Part shown: positions 43,327 to 54,864 of the stretch, piece after piece
Position numbering within the stretch: position 1 is the first letter of the stretch
Layout of the letters: each line of letters opens with the position of its first letter
NCBI GenBank assembly: GCA_918807975.1
Contig: OU964931.1
Location: forward strand, 15,076,251-15,140,250
Reading direction: 5' to 3'
DNA length: 64,000 nt
From: Aplidium turbinatum
Taxonomy: Eukaryota; Chordata; Ascidiacea; Aplousobranchia; Polyclinidae
Position numbers and translations under genes: made by a program
The notes under the pieces: model-generated
Databases searched by the model: none
The model's input: only the letters and a program-made list of their open reading frames with translations
Told to the model about the DNA's origin: nothing

Positions 43327-45706
43327 TAGGGTGGGTCGATTTCTCCATTTATCATATAAATTTGAACACAGGTGCCACTTTACCTTCTGAATATTTCCTC
43401 AAAGTTTAAAATTGTTTGGTGCACAGCAACCCATTACCCCAAAGACCCCCTGTTTCTATAACAGGGTTGCCAGATTGGGCGAGAAGTTGCGAAAATTATT
43501 GTCATTTTATCTCATTTTTTCGCCCAATCCGGCAATCCTGCGCAGTGAGCAAACTTCTAATAATTGTGCGGTTTAGCACGCCACAAAAAAACTTTGTGAA
43601 ACTGACTCTTTATCTTATTCATCCGATAATGATCCGAGTTTCATGGAGAATGTCTCAACAAGTAGTGCCTACAATACCATCCCTATCCCTTGTGTTGCAA
43701 GGGAAGCCCATCAAAAGATGGTTTCTGACGAAACAGTTGCTGCTATTGCCACTGCTACTTTTCAAGATGTGTTAGAAAAAGACTTCTCCACAGACATCAT
43801 CATTGACCCACGGAAAGTGAGACATAGCCAAGTCAAGAGGCGTACTGGATTGAAACCAACCCAACATGTCGTCAATAATTTTATATCGCTCTATTTCGAT
43901 GGGAGAAAGGATGAATCATACGTCTTTGATGACTTCCACCACAGGAGAAACATAAAAGAATACCATTACGTTTTACTGACACAACCTGGTGACATCTACA
44001 TCTCTCATGTCACAACACCAAGTGGTCGTTCAGTTGACATTTTAAAATGTATGATCGATGAGATATGAACATGGATGGAATTCTAATAACAGGTTGTGAC
44101 GGGACAGCAGTGAACACTGGAAATCGTAATGGAGTAATTGCTAGAATAGAAGATCATATCCATTATAAAGTTCAATGGAATATATGTTGGCCTATGCTGC
44201 CCATCAATGAGTTACCATTGCAACATCTATTTGGATTATTTGGAAAGACATCTGGTCCAGAAACATTCATTGGTGAAATTGGCGATATTCTGTGGTCAAA
44301 CCATATAGCCTTGGAGATCGCATTGTTTGATAAAATTGAGAGTCCCCATTTGCCAAAATTGGACAATTCAAAGATCTAAGCACAGACCAGATGTATATAC
44401 CTTTTGGAAATCTGCCATGCAATCAGTTCTGGGGAATGCTCTGAAACACTCCTGCACAGAGATCCTGGGAAATATAATCACTCACAGGAGCAAATCGAAT
44501 GTGTCGCTATTATGTTAGTCAAACCCATCCATTTGAGATTAGACTCTGTTTAGACATTGACACGATTCATTGCAACTGTATATGGGCCTGTATGGTTTGC
44601 ACTAAGATGGCCACAGATATCAGCGATGCTCCAGCAGTACTTTTCCTTATGATACAACTCAGTCGTAGACTTGAGCCAGTAGAAGTGCAGTCTGTCATCG
44701 ACAAATCGATCAAGCAAAATTGTTATGCTGCTCACCCCGAAAACTTGCTATATGCTATGTTTCATGACAATAAATCTGCCATTCGTGAAGTAGCTGTTTG
44801 GCGAATTCTGAAAGCACGAAAGCTTTCATCTATTTTACAATAATATGAAGATTCCATCGCCCTGCTGATCAACTTAATCTTAATCTTAATGCAATGGATT
44901 ATATTGATATGATCGTCATCGATTGGACACAGATTGACGTTACTGAACCACCATTATTATCATCTAAGAACAAACTAAGAGTGAGGATGAACTTTGGGAT
45001 GCAATAAAGTCAGTCCCAACTACAGACTCAAGCCGTTAAAAGAATGATTCGTGTAGTCGCTGAGGTCAGCTTCAAAACTGTCGGAAAGGAGAAAAGAAAC
45101 TCTATGATTTACTCTATCTTAGATGCATGGAAGCAGCGGCCTATATTTGAATCAAAGAAAGACTGTGTTGTTTAGTTTAACATTCAGGTCAGGCCCGGAT
45201 TTGGGGGGGGGCAGAGGGTGCAGGTGCCCCGGCCCCCCCTCCCGACTTTTGAAGGGTCCCCCTACATGGAAAAAATGTGATTTCATGTTATTATTATTTT
45301 ATTCTTTCAACGTTTGAAGTCTCTGCAAAATGCTGTGCAGTGCTGGATGAATGCTATTGTAGACGTAGAGGTGGCTTTACGCGCCGTAGGCGCAAAAAAA
45401 ATTTTTTGCGCGGGGGCCCCCTGATCTAAAATTGCCCCGGGCTCTTCATCAGCTAAATCCGGCCCTGATCTAGGTGTGGCTTTAACTCATTACATTTCAA
45501 TTATGTTTCGTTTTCACTGTAGCCTACCTATTGAATATAATTTACCGTGAAGTAGAAAATTGTATTTTTCCGTACCACCTGGGGTAAGTGGTTAGGAGCA
45601 CACCATCACATTGAAATTTTAACACTTTATTTAGTATGGCAAACCTCGCCTTAATACCGATTTATGCGACAATCCGACCATTTTATGTGAAAATCGACCC
45701 ACCCTA
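43327..45706 (+). mobile_element. 8-bp-TSD element with transposase, between GPN3 and GTPBP3
   Basis: Ends TAGGGTGGGTCGATTT and AAATCGACCCACCCTA, perfect TSD CTGGATAG. Plus-strand pieces are 43643-44068 (RRTGLKPTQHVVNN), 44065-44379 (ITGCDGTAVNTGNRNGVI, NELPLQHLFGLFG) and 44499-44920 (ending IDWTQIDVTEPPLLS). They form the N-terminal and middle parts of the transposase type whose C-terminal part is seen at 12-14 kb. At least two frame changes separate the pieces. It contains the small hAT-type insert 45190-45467. Confidence 0.88.
45190..45467. mobile_element. Small hAT-type element
   Basis: Ends CAGGCCCGGATTT and AAATCCGGCCCTG, flanks ATTCAGGT and ATCTAGGT (6 of 8). Rich in G and C runs. Confidence 0.75.
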
Positions 45707-45768
45707 CTGGATAGTGCACTCATTACACTACCAACTCCAGATAATATACAGTAGTCAATTATTAGCAC

Positions 45769-46124
45769 CTGGGTTTTTTTTTTCACTGAGACTTTTTGGT
45801 CATTTGTCCAAAATGACTTGAAAAAATTCAATCATTTTTTCTGATGAAAATATTTCCTTTCAAGTAGCAAAATTTGCACTTTCTGACTAGCTACAACATT
45901 AAGAGTCGCTGAGAAAGGTTGTCGTGTTTTATCTGAGAAAAGTTAGAACAGACAAACGTTTCTTCAACGTTAATCAGCGAAACTCAACCTTGTAACACCC
46001 GGCCGAATTAACTATATATTTTTTCGGACATTTTGACCGGATTCACTATATATTTTTTCGGAAATTTTGCTAAAAAATCGGTCAATGACCGATAAATGAC
46101 CAAAAAAAAAAAAAAAAAACCCAG
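45769..46124. mobile_element. Small fold-back element
   Basis: Starts CTGGGTTTTTTTTT, ends AAAAAAAACCCAG, flanks ATTAGCAC and GTTAGTAC (6 of 8). Inside are CAATGACCGATAAATGACC motifs, as in 28120-28336. Ends about 100 bases from the GTPBP3 stop codon. Confidence 0.75.
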
Positions 46125-46225
46125 GTTAGTACTTTGTCTCCATAAAACAAAGTCATAATTCTTATTGGTAAAATATACAATAGAAAAAGAAAGCTGTTTA
46201 AAGCTGTAACACTCTACACACTTTT

Positions 46226-47794
46226 CTATTTTCCGATACAAAAGTCTTTAAAAATTATATCTAATATTTCTTCAGATCTAACTTTTCCAGAAATTTTTCC
46301 AATTTCGTTTAAACCTAAATGTAAGTATTCTGCTGATATAACAACATCTTTTTCAAGAAATTTTAAGCTTTTTTCTAAATATTCAACACAGTGTGATAAA
46401 TGATCTCTGTGTCTTTGTTGGGTCACACTTGGAGTTTCACCTAAAAATGCTTCACCACATAATGCTTTAATCTTTTCAAGAAAGATATTCATAAATTCTG
46501 TAAAGCCTTGAAATGAAGCACAAGAAAGCAATGGCACCAAACTGCCATAATCTTTGACAAGATTTTCAACTGAAGAAAGTTCACCTTCAGAAAGTAGGTC
46601 TATTTTATTGATAATAATAACATTATTGTCAATGCTAAGTATGTCGTTGACCATTCCCAACTTGGCTAAATGTTTCACAACAAAACATTCGAAATTAGTC
46701 ACATTTTTCATTGCTTGAGCATCAATAACAAGTATAAGAATGTCAGCTTGTTCAGCTCGGTCATAAGCTCGAGAAATCCCTTCTTGCTCAACGATGTCTT
46801 CACTTACAGTTAAACCAGCAGTATCAGAAATCAAAACAGGAAAGCCTTCCACATCTAAAGTTGTTTCAATGACATCTCTAGTCGTTCCAGCAATGGGAGA
46901 TACTATTGCAGCTGGACGTTGTATAATTGCATTGAGGAGACTACTTTTACCAACATTTGGTTGGCCTATTATTGCTATTCTAACACCATTTCGAAGGATT
47001 TCACCACGCCGCCTGTCACACAAATGCAGCTCAATTTCTTTTTTAGTTTTCTCTAAACCTATTTTAATATTTTTAACTAACTCTTCATCCAATCCTTCAT
47101 CTTCACTGAAGTCTATAAATGCTTCAATATGAGCTGTACACTTTACAATTTCACTATTCCAGTTTGTGTATAGCTTAGACAATGACCCTTCCATCTGCAA
47201 AAGTGCTTGCCTTCGTTGAGCTTCTGTCTCAGCATGAATTAAATCACCAAGTCCCTCCACTTCTGTTAAATCCAATTTGTTGTTTAAAAAAGCTCTTTTT
47301 GTATAATCACCTGCTTCAGCAGGCCTGAGTCCATCAAATGTCGACAACGCATTCAACACAGAACTAATAACTGCTGGCCCACCATGAACTTGAAATTCAC
47401 ATACGTCTTCTCCAGTAAAACTGTGTGGTTTTGAGAACCACACCACAAGAGCCCGATCGAGTGTAAGTTGTGTCTTTGGGTGCACCAGAGTTGACACAAA
47501 GGTTTTTCTCGGTGGTGGGAGAATTTTACGTTTTGTTAGCTTCTGCAGAACATCTCTCGTTTGCACTCCACTTACTCGTATAACAGAAACTCCACATTTC
47601 CCAAACCCAGATGACAAAGCATATATTGTGTCATGTTGGCAAAAATTGCTGAAATTTGCAATGAAACCAATTCTATAGGTAGTTATTTGACTGTTGAAAT
47701 CAAAGGGAGTTGCAAATTTTAGCTTCATCCATGACGCTGTACTGTGCTTCATAAACACTCTGAGTCTGCACAGCTTATTAGCTAAGAAAACCAT
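46226..47794 (-). CDS. GTPBP3: Mitochondrial tRNA modification GTPase (MnmE/TrmE family), single exon
   Basis: GTPBP3 works with MTO1 in mitochondria to make the 5-taurinomethyl (or related) modification on wobble uridine of certain mitochondrial tRNAs. The 522-residue frame has a basic, hydroxyl-rich N-terminus of about 50 residues that looks like a transit peptide. The TrmE N-terminal tetrahydrofolate-binding domain begins DTIYALSSGFGKCGVSVIR, with FTGEDVCEFQVHGG and AEAGDYTKRAFLNNKLDL. The G domain has GQPNVGKSS (about 277-285), TTRD (304-307), DTAG (324-327) and NKID (396-399). The chain ends FCIGK, the C-terminal motif whose cysteine is essential in bacterial MnmE. All key residues are present. 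Human GTPBP3 is about 490 residues; the excess is in the presequence. The first of several in-frame methionines was used as start; one of the next two could be the real one. Confidence 0.96.
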   Translation of the reverse strand: MVFLANKLCRLRVFMKHSTASWMKLKFATPFDFNSQITTYRIGFIANFSNFCQHDTIYALSSGFGKCGVSVIRVSGVQTRDVLQKLTKRKILPPPRKTFVSTLVHPKTQLTLDRALVVWFSKPHSFTGEDVCEFQVHGGPAVISSVLNALSTFDGLRPAEAGDYTKRAFLNNKLDLTEVEGLGDLIHAETEAQRRQALLQMEGSLSKLYTNWNSEIVKCTAHIEAFIDFSEDEGLDEELVKNIKIGLEKTKKEIELHLCDRRRGEILRNGVRIAIIGQPNVGKSSLLNAIIQRPAAIVSPIAGTTRDVIETTLDVEGFPVLISDTAGLTVSEDIVEQEGISRAYDRAEQADILILVIDAQAMKNVTNFECFVVKHLAKLGMVNDILSIDNNVIIINKIDLLSEGELSSVENLVKDYGSLVPLLSCASFQGFTEFMNIFLEKIKALCGEAFLGETPSVTQQRHRDHLSHCVEYLEKSLKFLEKDVVISAEYLHLGLNEIGKISGKVRSEEILDIIFKDFCIGK

Positions 47795-47865
47795 TATTCT
47801 AAATCTAACAAAACATTATTAATCTAGTTTATTTTGCAAAGTGTTGACCTGCAAAAAAAGATGAA
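47795..47865 (-). promoter_or_regulatory. 3' splice acceptor before GTPBP3 ATG
   Basis: The minus strand reads CATCTTTTTTTGCAG with AG at 47850-47849, 54 bases before the chosen ATG. An upstream ATG in the leader opens a different frame. Confidence 0.5.
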
Positions 47866-48560
47866 ATTTAAAAGACAATTTAACCAGATCATGGAAATAA
47901 ATCTACAGCCAATCAGCAGAATGATAATTCTGATTGTACAAGTCAATCAATCAATGGTTAATATATCAGAAACAGTATATGTTTGAATAATGCAAGTTAC
48001 TGTATTACTATTACAAGTTATGGTCATTCTCCTTAGCACGATTTTTTTTTCTGAAACATGAAATATTTTTCATCACCCACTCGTTAATTCTGAAGATATA
48101 TTTTTTTGGTGGTAATCCACTTCTAGCTACTTGCGCCTACTTTACAAAACAATTTATTTCAAGCAAAACCTCCATCTACTTCGGAAATATGGAAGAAGAT
48201 CGTGAATTGGGAGCAGGATTTTCGTGGAAAGGGAAAAATCCCTAATGCGTAAAAGCGCAATTGGGGATATTCGTGGATACAACAAATCTTTTAAAATTTG
48301 CACGTTTATTTTTAGAATAAATTTGCTTCCATTTGACATGGTTAGCTACTGCATACCTACTGATTATTTTCACATAGTTTCATCCGAAAAAAAAAACAAA
48401 CCTTGGCGTAATGAAACCCGAAAACGATGTTGGTCGGTAGAAAAATATGTATAAATTTCCGCAGATCCGCAATTTTCCTAATTCTTATTTCTTTAGTGAA
48501 AAAATATCAATCCAAACATTTTAAAGACTTAAGAACACAATAGCAGTAATGACAATACTC
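47866..48560. other. Region upstream of GTPBP3, no gene recognised
   Basis: AT-rich. A 60-76-codon frame on each strand at 48154-48454 has no family resemblance I can name. Confidence 0.35.
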
Positions 48561-48571
48561 ATCAATTGATT

Positions 48572-48760
48572 CAGGCCTTAAAACTCGTATTTTTTTCCGG
48601 CAGCCATTGTGGCCTACCGGGAGCTTCTTCTCGGCGGTCAAATCTGCGCGCTTGGAGGCCAAAATACAAATAACGATAGAATTAAACTTGTTACAATGCT
48701 ACCGTATAATGAACACTTAGCGTCTGTTAAAGTCTGTGCGACGTCCTGCAATAGAATGGT
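48572..48760 (+). mobile_element. Mariner fragment
   Basis: TTCAGGCCTTAAAACTCG, CTTCTCGGCGGTCAAATC and TGCGACGTCCTGCAATAGAA match pieces of the 27.6-29.7 kb mariner in inverse orientation, with a deletion. Confidence 0.7.
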
Positions 48761-49518
48761 TGTACCCACGCAATAACTGCTTTATCGGGATTGTAATCCG
48801 GTATTGTAGGACCATCTAACGACAATAAATTGTTGCAGCTGCTCAGTAAATTGTTTCAACTGCATTACCGTTTACCGAATACCGCCTGTCTTAAAATTTG
48901 ACCATTTGTACCGTTATGATGTCACCATTAGGGGTGTGAAGTCACTAACCCATAGCGGGAACATTTCTCAACTATGAAGACACGTGTTTTCCCTTCGGAT
49001 GTCAACTAACCTAGTTCTCCTTTTTAACAACGATTCAATGTTTGACAACATTGTATCGACATAAAAACAACAATATTGTCAGTCGATGTAAATTAGCACT
49101 TCGGATTAACACTTTGTTAAAATAAACACCGGGAATTACAAACAAGACTTAGTCAAACAGGCAAATGCCCGAAGGTTTTTAAAAAACATTATTCTAGATC
49201 GTTAAATAAGCGAAAAAATCGTGTTATTTTTGTTCAATTATGTTTGTCTAGTACTGCTCTATAATCGTGCAAAAAATTGCAAACGTGCGACTTGTGGTTT
49301 CGCATCACGGTATATTTAACGACTCGCGCATTTGCACACAATGGACGAAAGCGCGTCGCGCGTTGGCCTAATGCGCTCACGCATTTGCGAATGCGCGGGT
49401 ACAGCTGAGCTGGTGATCGCAGCTGCATAATATTCGATTCTATATATACAATAGCAAATGTTCCCGCACAATACAACAGTAGTGATTATAATGCGCTGAC
49501 CTAATTCTGTGTCACTCT
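48761..49518. other. No gene recognised
   Basis: Mixed sequence with a CG-rich patch at 49310-49400 (GCGCGTCGCGCGTTGG). This may be a promoter or an old repeat; not decided. Confidence 0.3.
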
Positions 49519-49644
49519 TTGATACTACATAATACATACATGTATTTTCAACAGTTAATCGACGCTCATTCTATTGCAAAACTAAATAATTGGCTAGAAG
49601 AAACCTGCGGTCAAACTTGGCTGACTGAAAAGGTAGCACCAGCG
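49519..49644 (+). pseudogene. Unassigned reading frame interrupted by a transposon
   Basis: After a possible acceptor TTTTCAACAG, the frame reads LIDAHSIAKLNNWLEET, CGQTWLTEKVAPA. It meets the 49645-50964 element and, counting one TSD copy, continues in frame at 50973 with VIQALLSGHGRRLLSG. A further open stretch (AIAQRNSEKKKFIKEI) lies beyond the SINE at 51335. I do not recognise the protein. It could be a disrupted host exon or an older transposon frame. Confidence 0.35.
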
Positions 49645-50964
49645 CATAGGCGCCGACTTTTCAAAAAACCTTGGGGGGCGAGAAAGGTGATGACGTCATA
49701 ACCATAACGATATTTTACTCGATTAAAATAGTCTTTGATTAAGCTTAGTGTCTTGTTTATATTGACACCTAGGTCGCAACCCTAATTTCTTTAAACTGCT
49801 GCTTGATACGATTAGTTTTACGCATGCAGTACGCCTAGTTCGTAAAAAAATTGATATTGTTAGCTCATAATTGGAATTGGAAAACAAGACGATTCATTTC
49901 CTTTTCGTGCGAGTGAATAACAACGATCACGACAGTGAAGTTATTGAAATAAAACGCAAAAAATCATGATCTCAAGCAGAGTGGAAACCTGCTATCGGTT
50001 TTATTAACCTCGCATTGCTCCTTTTGCTAATTACTTACCCTTCAAAGCGTTAACAACGGCGAATTGTTTTCTCTTCTGTATTTTATCGAAAGTCTTTATA
50101 GTCTTTTATCGAATACCTATATATATATACTCGATATATATCTACCTATATATGTATATATACTCGAGTATAGGTCGAGCTTTTCGCAAGTGATTTTCAC
50201 CTTAAAAAGACAGGTTCAACTTATACACGGGACAAGCTGTTATCTCCAGCTCAGCAGTTTTTAAAATGAACGCATTTTTGCTGCGGAAAAATCATTGCCG
50301 ACGTAGATTATGAAGTGTGAAAAGACGTCGGCCGAAGTAAAAGCTTTGAATACGTTTATTTGTAGTGATTCAAACTTAATTTTCAAATTTAATGACTTCT
50401 TGTCAATTTTGAACTTTATGCACCTGTTGAGCAATATGCAAAGCTCACGAGACAAAACAGCAGAAAGAGCTGTTTTAAGAGATCATTTTTTTTATTTTTG
50501 CGTATAGGATATAATCGTTCTTGTTACGTAACATTCCATGATCGTTGAAGTCGATGTCAAACCTTAGCGGCCGCATAAAACAATGATGTCAGGTTGGCTA
50601 GGTGATAATAGCGGTAAGAGACGTCGTTAATAGAGGCAATATCTGCGACCAAGACTATTAACACCTTTTCTTTTATCGGTTTTCGATTTAATTCTCACAC
50701 ATTGCGAACAAAACAATGCGTTCTGTTGAATCATAATTGATCTCACAGCGGGAAGACCTCGTTGAAAAAGCGCGTTTGAGGGCAAGAGCAACGTAGGCTG
50801 TTTTTCAATTTCGGCATTCTTTAAGTTCGTTTAAATGATCTAAATCTCTTTCGCGAAGTATTTTATCTTTGAAACACCACTTGTAATAGCCATTTTTGTT
50901 GCCCCTCAACCATAAATTTACGGGGGGCGCCGCCCCACGGCCCCCTCGGGAGTCGGCGCGTATG
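49645..50964 (+). mobile_element. hAT-type non-autonomous element, copy 2
   Basis: Ends CATAGGCGCCGACT and AGTCGGCGCGTATG, perfect TSD CACCAGCG. 1,320 bp. The minus-strand frame 50261-50455 (MSRELCILLNRCIKFKID) is about 80 percent the same as in copy 1 over its first 45 residues. An ATATAT-rich microsatellite expansion lies at 50117-50165, where copy 1 has only a short motif. Confidence 0.92.
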
Positions 50965-51021
50965 CACCAGCGGTCATTCAAGCACTACTTAGCGGCCATG
51001 GCCGCCGGCTGCTTTCAGGCT

Positions 51022-51335
51022 TGTGATTGATTGAATCTTTATCCTCAGACTGGGAAAGCTTCTTGCAGAGCTTAATCCTGGCAGTTTCGCATACTTGTAG
51101 AAGCTTTGAATCACTGACGCAGGCCCAGTCACCAAGATTGACAGCGTGAAGTTTCCGATTGTTGAAGTCTTGTTGCCAGAGAATTATTTCATCCATTAGA
51201 TGCCGCTGAATGGAGAGCAGCCCTTAACGTGCGTTGCTCAAGCGCACACACTGAGAGTCGAACCAGCGCCACTTGATCTTGAATCTTCTTTGTTCCAGAA
51301 GTCACGTGCTAACCCACTGAGCTATCGGGGCGGAC
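51022..51335 (-). repeat. tRNA-derived SINE, best copy
   Basis: On the minus strand the head reads GCCCCGATAGCTCAGTGGGT with TTAGCAC (A box), then TGGTTCGACTCTCAG (B box). A body of about 200 bp and a CAATCAATCAC tail follow. Two other copies are at 33672-35423 (split) and 37228-37470. Confidence 0.85.
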
Positions 51336-51429
51336 GCCATTGCACAACGCAACAGTGAAAAAAAGAAATTTATTAAAGAAATTAAAATGAACAACACAGC
51401 ATAAGAAACAAGAAAACAACACGGAGGAA

Positions 51430-51617
51430 TTAAAATGATTTAACAAAGTCTTCAAATATTTTAACTCGCTCTGCGTGACGAGTGCGTGCGAGACGTACTA
51501 TAGCATCATAGTTAGTGCATTGCCATTTGTTGCCTTTAAGAGGCAGCATGGATGCAACAGATATTATGTCACATGCTGGGAAAATGAAGATGTCCAGATT
51601 TAAATCATCCGGGACAT
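51430..51617 (-). other. Unassigned open frame
   Basis: A frame of about 60 codons read up to DLNLDIFIFPACDIISVAS, then GNKWQCTNYDAIVRLARTR, ending in a stop at 51430. Composition looks coding, but the family is unknown to me; it abuts a LINE tail. Confidence 0.25.
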
Positions 51618-51682
51618 TTTGCATATTTCAAACATGTACTATGTTCCTGTTACTGACAAATAAACCATTGATTGATTGACAT
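51618..51682 (+). mobile_element. LINE 3' end only
   Basis: TGCATATTTCAAACATGTAC and TGTTCCTGTTACTGACAAAT, then ATTGATTGATTG, the same as the last 70 bases of the LINE ending at 61077. Confidence 0.82.
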
Positions 51683-51864
51683 TTGTAAATTTGCCTCCGG
51701 CTCTGAACACCCCCACACTAGCCTGTATAATATTCATGTTTAAATAAGTTTCTACATTCTCTAATGCATATATCTGAATTCTATCTGCATCCTAAGCAAA
51801 GGCTAACTCTTCATTACACTTCCTTACCTTTTCCATGACCAGATCAAAACGGATATAATAAAAG

Positions 51865-52380
51865 GGATGCAACCTAATTCGTAACATGAACAATTTGTAC
51901 CGTCAGTTCGTACCTTGAAAAGATTAAGAAAATAATAAAAAGCCGAAGTCGCTGATTGCAGTTTCCGCAAACATTTTAAATTTTCCGCAAAACAAACAAA
52001 AACTCTTAAGATCATTACCAGAAATTTTAAAATGTTTGCGGAAACTCCGATCAACCCTAACCCTTTTAAAATGTTTGTGGAAACTGCGATCAGCGACTTC
52101 GTCAAACTCTTAGGATCTTTACCAGAAATTTTAAAATGTTTGCGGAAACTGCGGAAAAACGGAAACTGGGATGAGGGATGTTTTATTTTTTTCTCTTGAT
52201 CTTTTCAGTTTGTTTGTTTGCGGATACCGATATTTATCTGATACTCCAGTACCCTAACCCTTTTAAAATGTTTGTGGAAACTGCGATCAGCGACTTCGGC
52301 TTTTTTAATTTTTTCTCTTGATCTTTTCAAGGTACGAACTGACGATACGAATTGTTCATGGTACGAATTAGGTTGCACCC
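51865..52380. mobile_element. Fold-back family Y, second copy
   Basis: Arms GGATGCAACCTAATTCGTA and ACGAATTAGGTTGCACCC; flanks TAATAAAAG and TAATAAAAA (8 of 9). The core has AAAATGTTTGCGGAAACT repeats and only a few CCCTAACCC units. Confidence 0.82.
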
Positions 52381-52389
52381 TAATAAAAA

Positions 52390-53834
52390 TATGGCCGCTC
52401 TTGCGCAATAGTAAAATTGCTCGAATGCGCGATATTTACTATTGCCATCTAGCGGTTGCTGTTTTGAACTTTTATTTGCCACATGGCGCCAGAGTATTAT
52501 TTTCCGATTTCATTGATGTTTCAATGGCAATTCTAGGTTCACCAGAAGAGATTTAACAGCAAAGTTAGTGCAGACGGTCGAAAGTTTTCAATTTTATCAG
52601 GGACAGGGTTTTGGGCCTAGGTGAAATATTTGCTGATTGCTGAAATCTGAAAAGCGGTTATGGTCTAATTTTTAATGCAGAAATAGGGATAGCAATCTTC
52701 TTGCCTGTACCATTTCAGTTTTTGAGTTTAAACAAACATTAGTTTTATTTGAAATTCGTGTTTTGGGTTATTTTACCGAAAATTCGTGTTTAGGGGAATC
52801 ACTATACTGTATAATAAACAGTGCAAAAGTGGCACAAGTTCCAATACTGACAGGGAGACAACAAAACAACCATACACAATAACACAGCCTGCTAGTCAAT
52901 TGCCACAGTAAATAAAACCTTCATGAATACCGGTTGTCAATCCATCATACTGATGCTAATTACTCTTAATGCAAGTATTGTACGTTCTTAACTGCACATA
53001 TTCAACACTGACTCACAATTACTCAATTTTAGAGCAGGTTAAGATGTGGTAAACTTCAACCACCGGGGTTATTTCAACTGCTTCCCGACTTGGGGGCACG
53101 GCTGTTTAGGGGCCCACTCATTTTAGCCTGTAGATGTTTTTTGACTGTTTACAAGGAGAAGAGCCGCTACAGAAGTTAGTTTAAATAATGATATAATCAA
53201 TAGCTTCAAACCATGCTGCAAGGCCGTATTTACTGTTTCCTGAATAGGCGGCTGAAGGTCCACTTTTGTCCAGGGGCCCATGCATCCCTAGTTCGTGCAG
53301 CATGTTTTGGCTAGTAATTTTACATGCAACATTCAATACGTAATTTATTTTCTATTTCTGAAAAAAAAAATTTGATCGCTTAACAACATTTTATTCGTCT
53401 ATAATATTCCAAAGTAAACACTGCTCACTCAAGCTGCCTAGTTAATTAACAATTAAATTTATTAATTTCAGCATTAATGAAGATAAAGGCTAAAGTAAAA
53501 TGTGTTGTGAAAGTGGGCACCTCAGATAGATTTTCGAAATTCTAGTCTGCTGAAAACCTAAGGCTACACCATACGAGACTACACAAATTTTCAAGATATT
53601 AATTACGATACCGGTATTGGAATCTTTCTGTGGTCATTAATGATTTTTTGAAATAGTTGGCTAACTTAAACCAAATCCAATTTTAATTTGATGAATTTTG
53701 TTACATACAAAGTGACATATGGTTACATAGGCTACAGCACAGCATGTGCATCTTGATAAAAAACATCATAGCGTCAAAAATACCCAAAAAAAAAATAAAA
53801 CAAAATTATGTTTGTTAAAATTCTCTAGGGGGTA
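52390..53834. other. No gene recognised
   Basis: AT-rich with no long frames; 52440-52560 has a short plus-strand frame without known relatives. Confidence 0.45.
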
Positions 53835-53843
53835 GGCCTCCAC

Positions 53844-54332
53844 CGGAATGGCCCGATTCGGTGAGTCCGATTCGGTGAGAGCCTTTTTCGGTGAGAGCCC
53901 TATTCGGTGAGTTTTTTTTTTTTAAATTATTGCGCGCCGTAGCTTAATTATCATTGCCGTTATAGGGTTAGGGGATAGAGGTTAGGGGGTTGGGGTGGGT
54001 TTTTGGGGTTGGGGGTTTTTGGGGTTTGGGTTTTTTGGGGGTTTTGGGGTTGGGGGTTTTTGGGGTTGGGGTTTTGGGGACTTGGGGGTTTTGGGGTTAG
54101 GGGTTTTAATTAGGCTACGGTACCCGATAATTTTCAAACAAAAATTCAAAAAAAAAACACAAAAACCCCCAACCCCAAAAACCCCCTAACCCCTATCCCC
54201 CAACCCCTAACCCTATAACGGCAATGATAATCAGGCTACGGCGCGCAATAATTAAAAAAAAAAACTCACCGAATAGGGCTCTCACCGAAAAAGGCTCTCA
54301 CCGAATCGGACTCACCGAATAGTAGCAGACCC
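53844..54332. mobile_element. Fold-back family X, compact copy
   Basis: Arms CGGAATGGCCCGATTCGGTG and, inverted, GGGTCTGCTACTATTCGGTG; perfect 9-bp TSD GGCCTCCAC (53835-53843, 54333-54341). The core is TTAGGGGTTGGGGTTTTTGG-type repeats facing their own complement, so it could form a long G-rich hairpin. Confidence 0.88.
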
Positions 54333-54341
54333 GGCCTCCAC

Positions 54342-54864
54342 ACCCCCTGGCCTAGCTTACTTTTTGGATATTAAGTGTTCTATTGCCTATTTGTCATATA
54401 AATTTTGTTTTGTGAATATTCTGGTCCTTTATCAACTTTTTTGCTGTAAAAATCTCATGAGTTTAGCCTTCTCTTTGTTGAAATAATAACTTTTTTCCCG
54501 GCATTGAACTTGAAGAAATATACGGCCATAACCTAACGTTTTCTTGTCCTAATTTTTAAGAGCCATCACTAAAGATAGGGGCCCACTAGTGCAAAATCAA
54601 CCTCACACTGTCCTGAATACTAGGCTACAATAATTCATAAAAGCAACATTAATCAACTGGTGCATTTTATTGTCAACCTAGGGTAATTAACTTTGAAAAT
54701 TATCCTTCCACACCAGTATGTCCAAAAGTTCACTGAGAAGATGCGAAGTTATGGACTGTAGAATTGTACACTAAAAACCTAGCCGCTGACTCAATTAACG
54801 AACTCATGCTGCAGCTGAGTGCATGCTGCAAGTGCAATGCAGTTTTGGCCCTTTGGGCATTGGG
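54342..54864. other. No gene recognised
   Basis: Mixed AT-rich DNA before the large nest; no element end was identified. Confidence 0.4.

Noticed and set aside
40167-47794. Operon of METTL16, GPN3 and GTPBP3
   Set aside because: Gaps of 0.7 and 3.3 kb and separate acceptors fit three independent genes.
50100-50175. TATA-type promoter
   Set aside because: The AT run is a microsatellite expansion inside a transposon copy.
53995-54189. Glycine-rich 64-residue protein
   Set aside because: It is translation of the G-rich core of a fold-back element.
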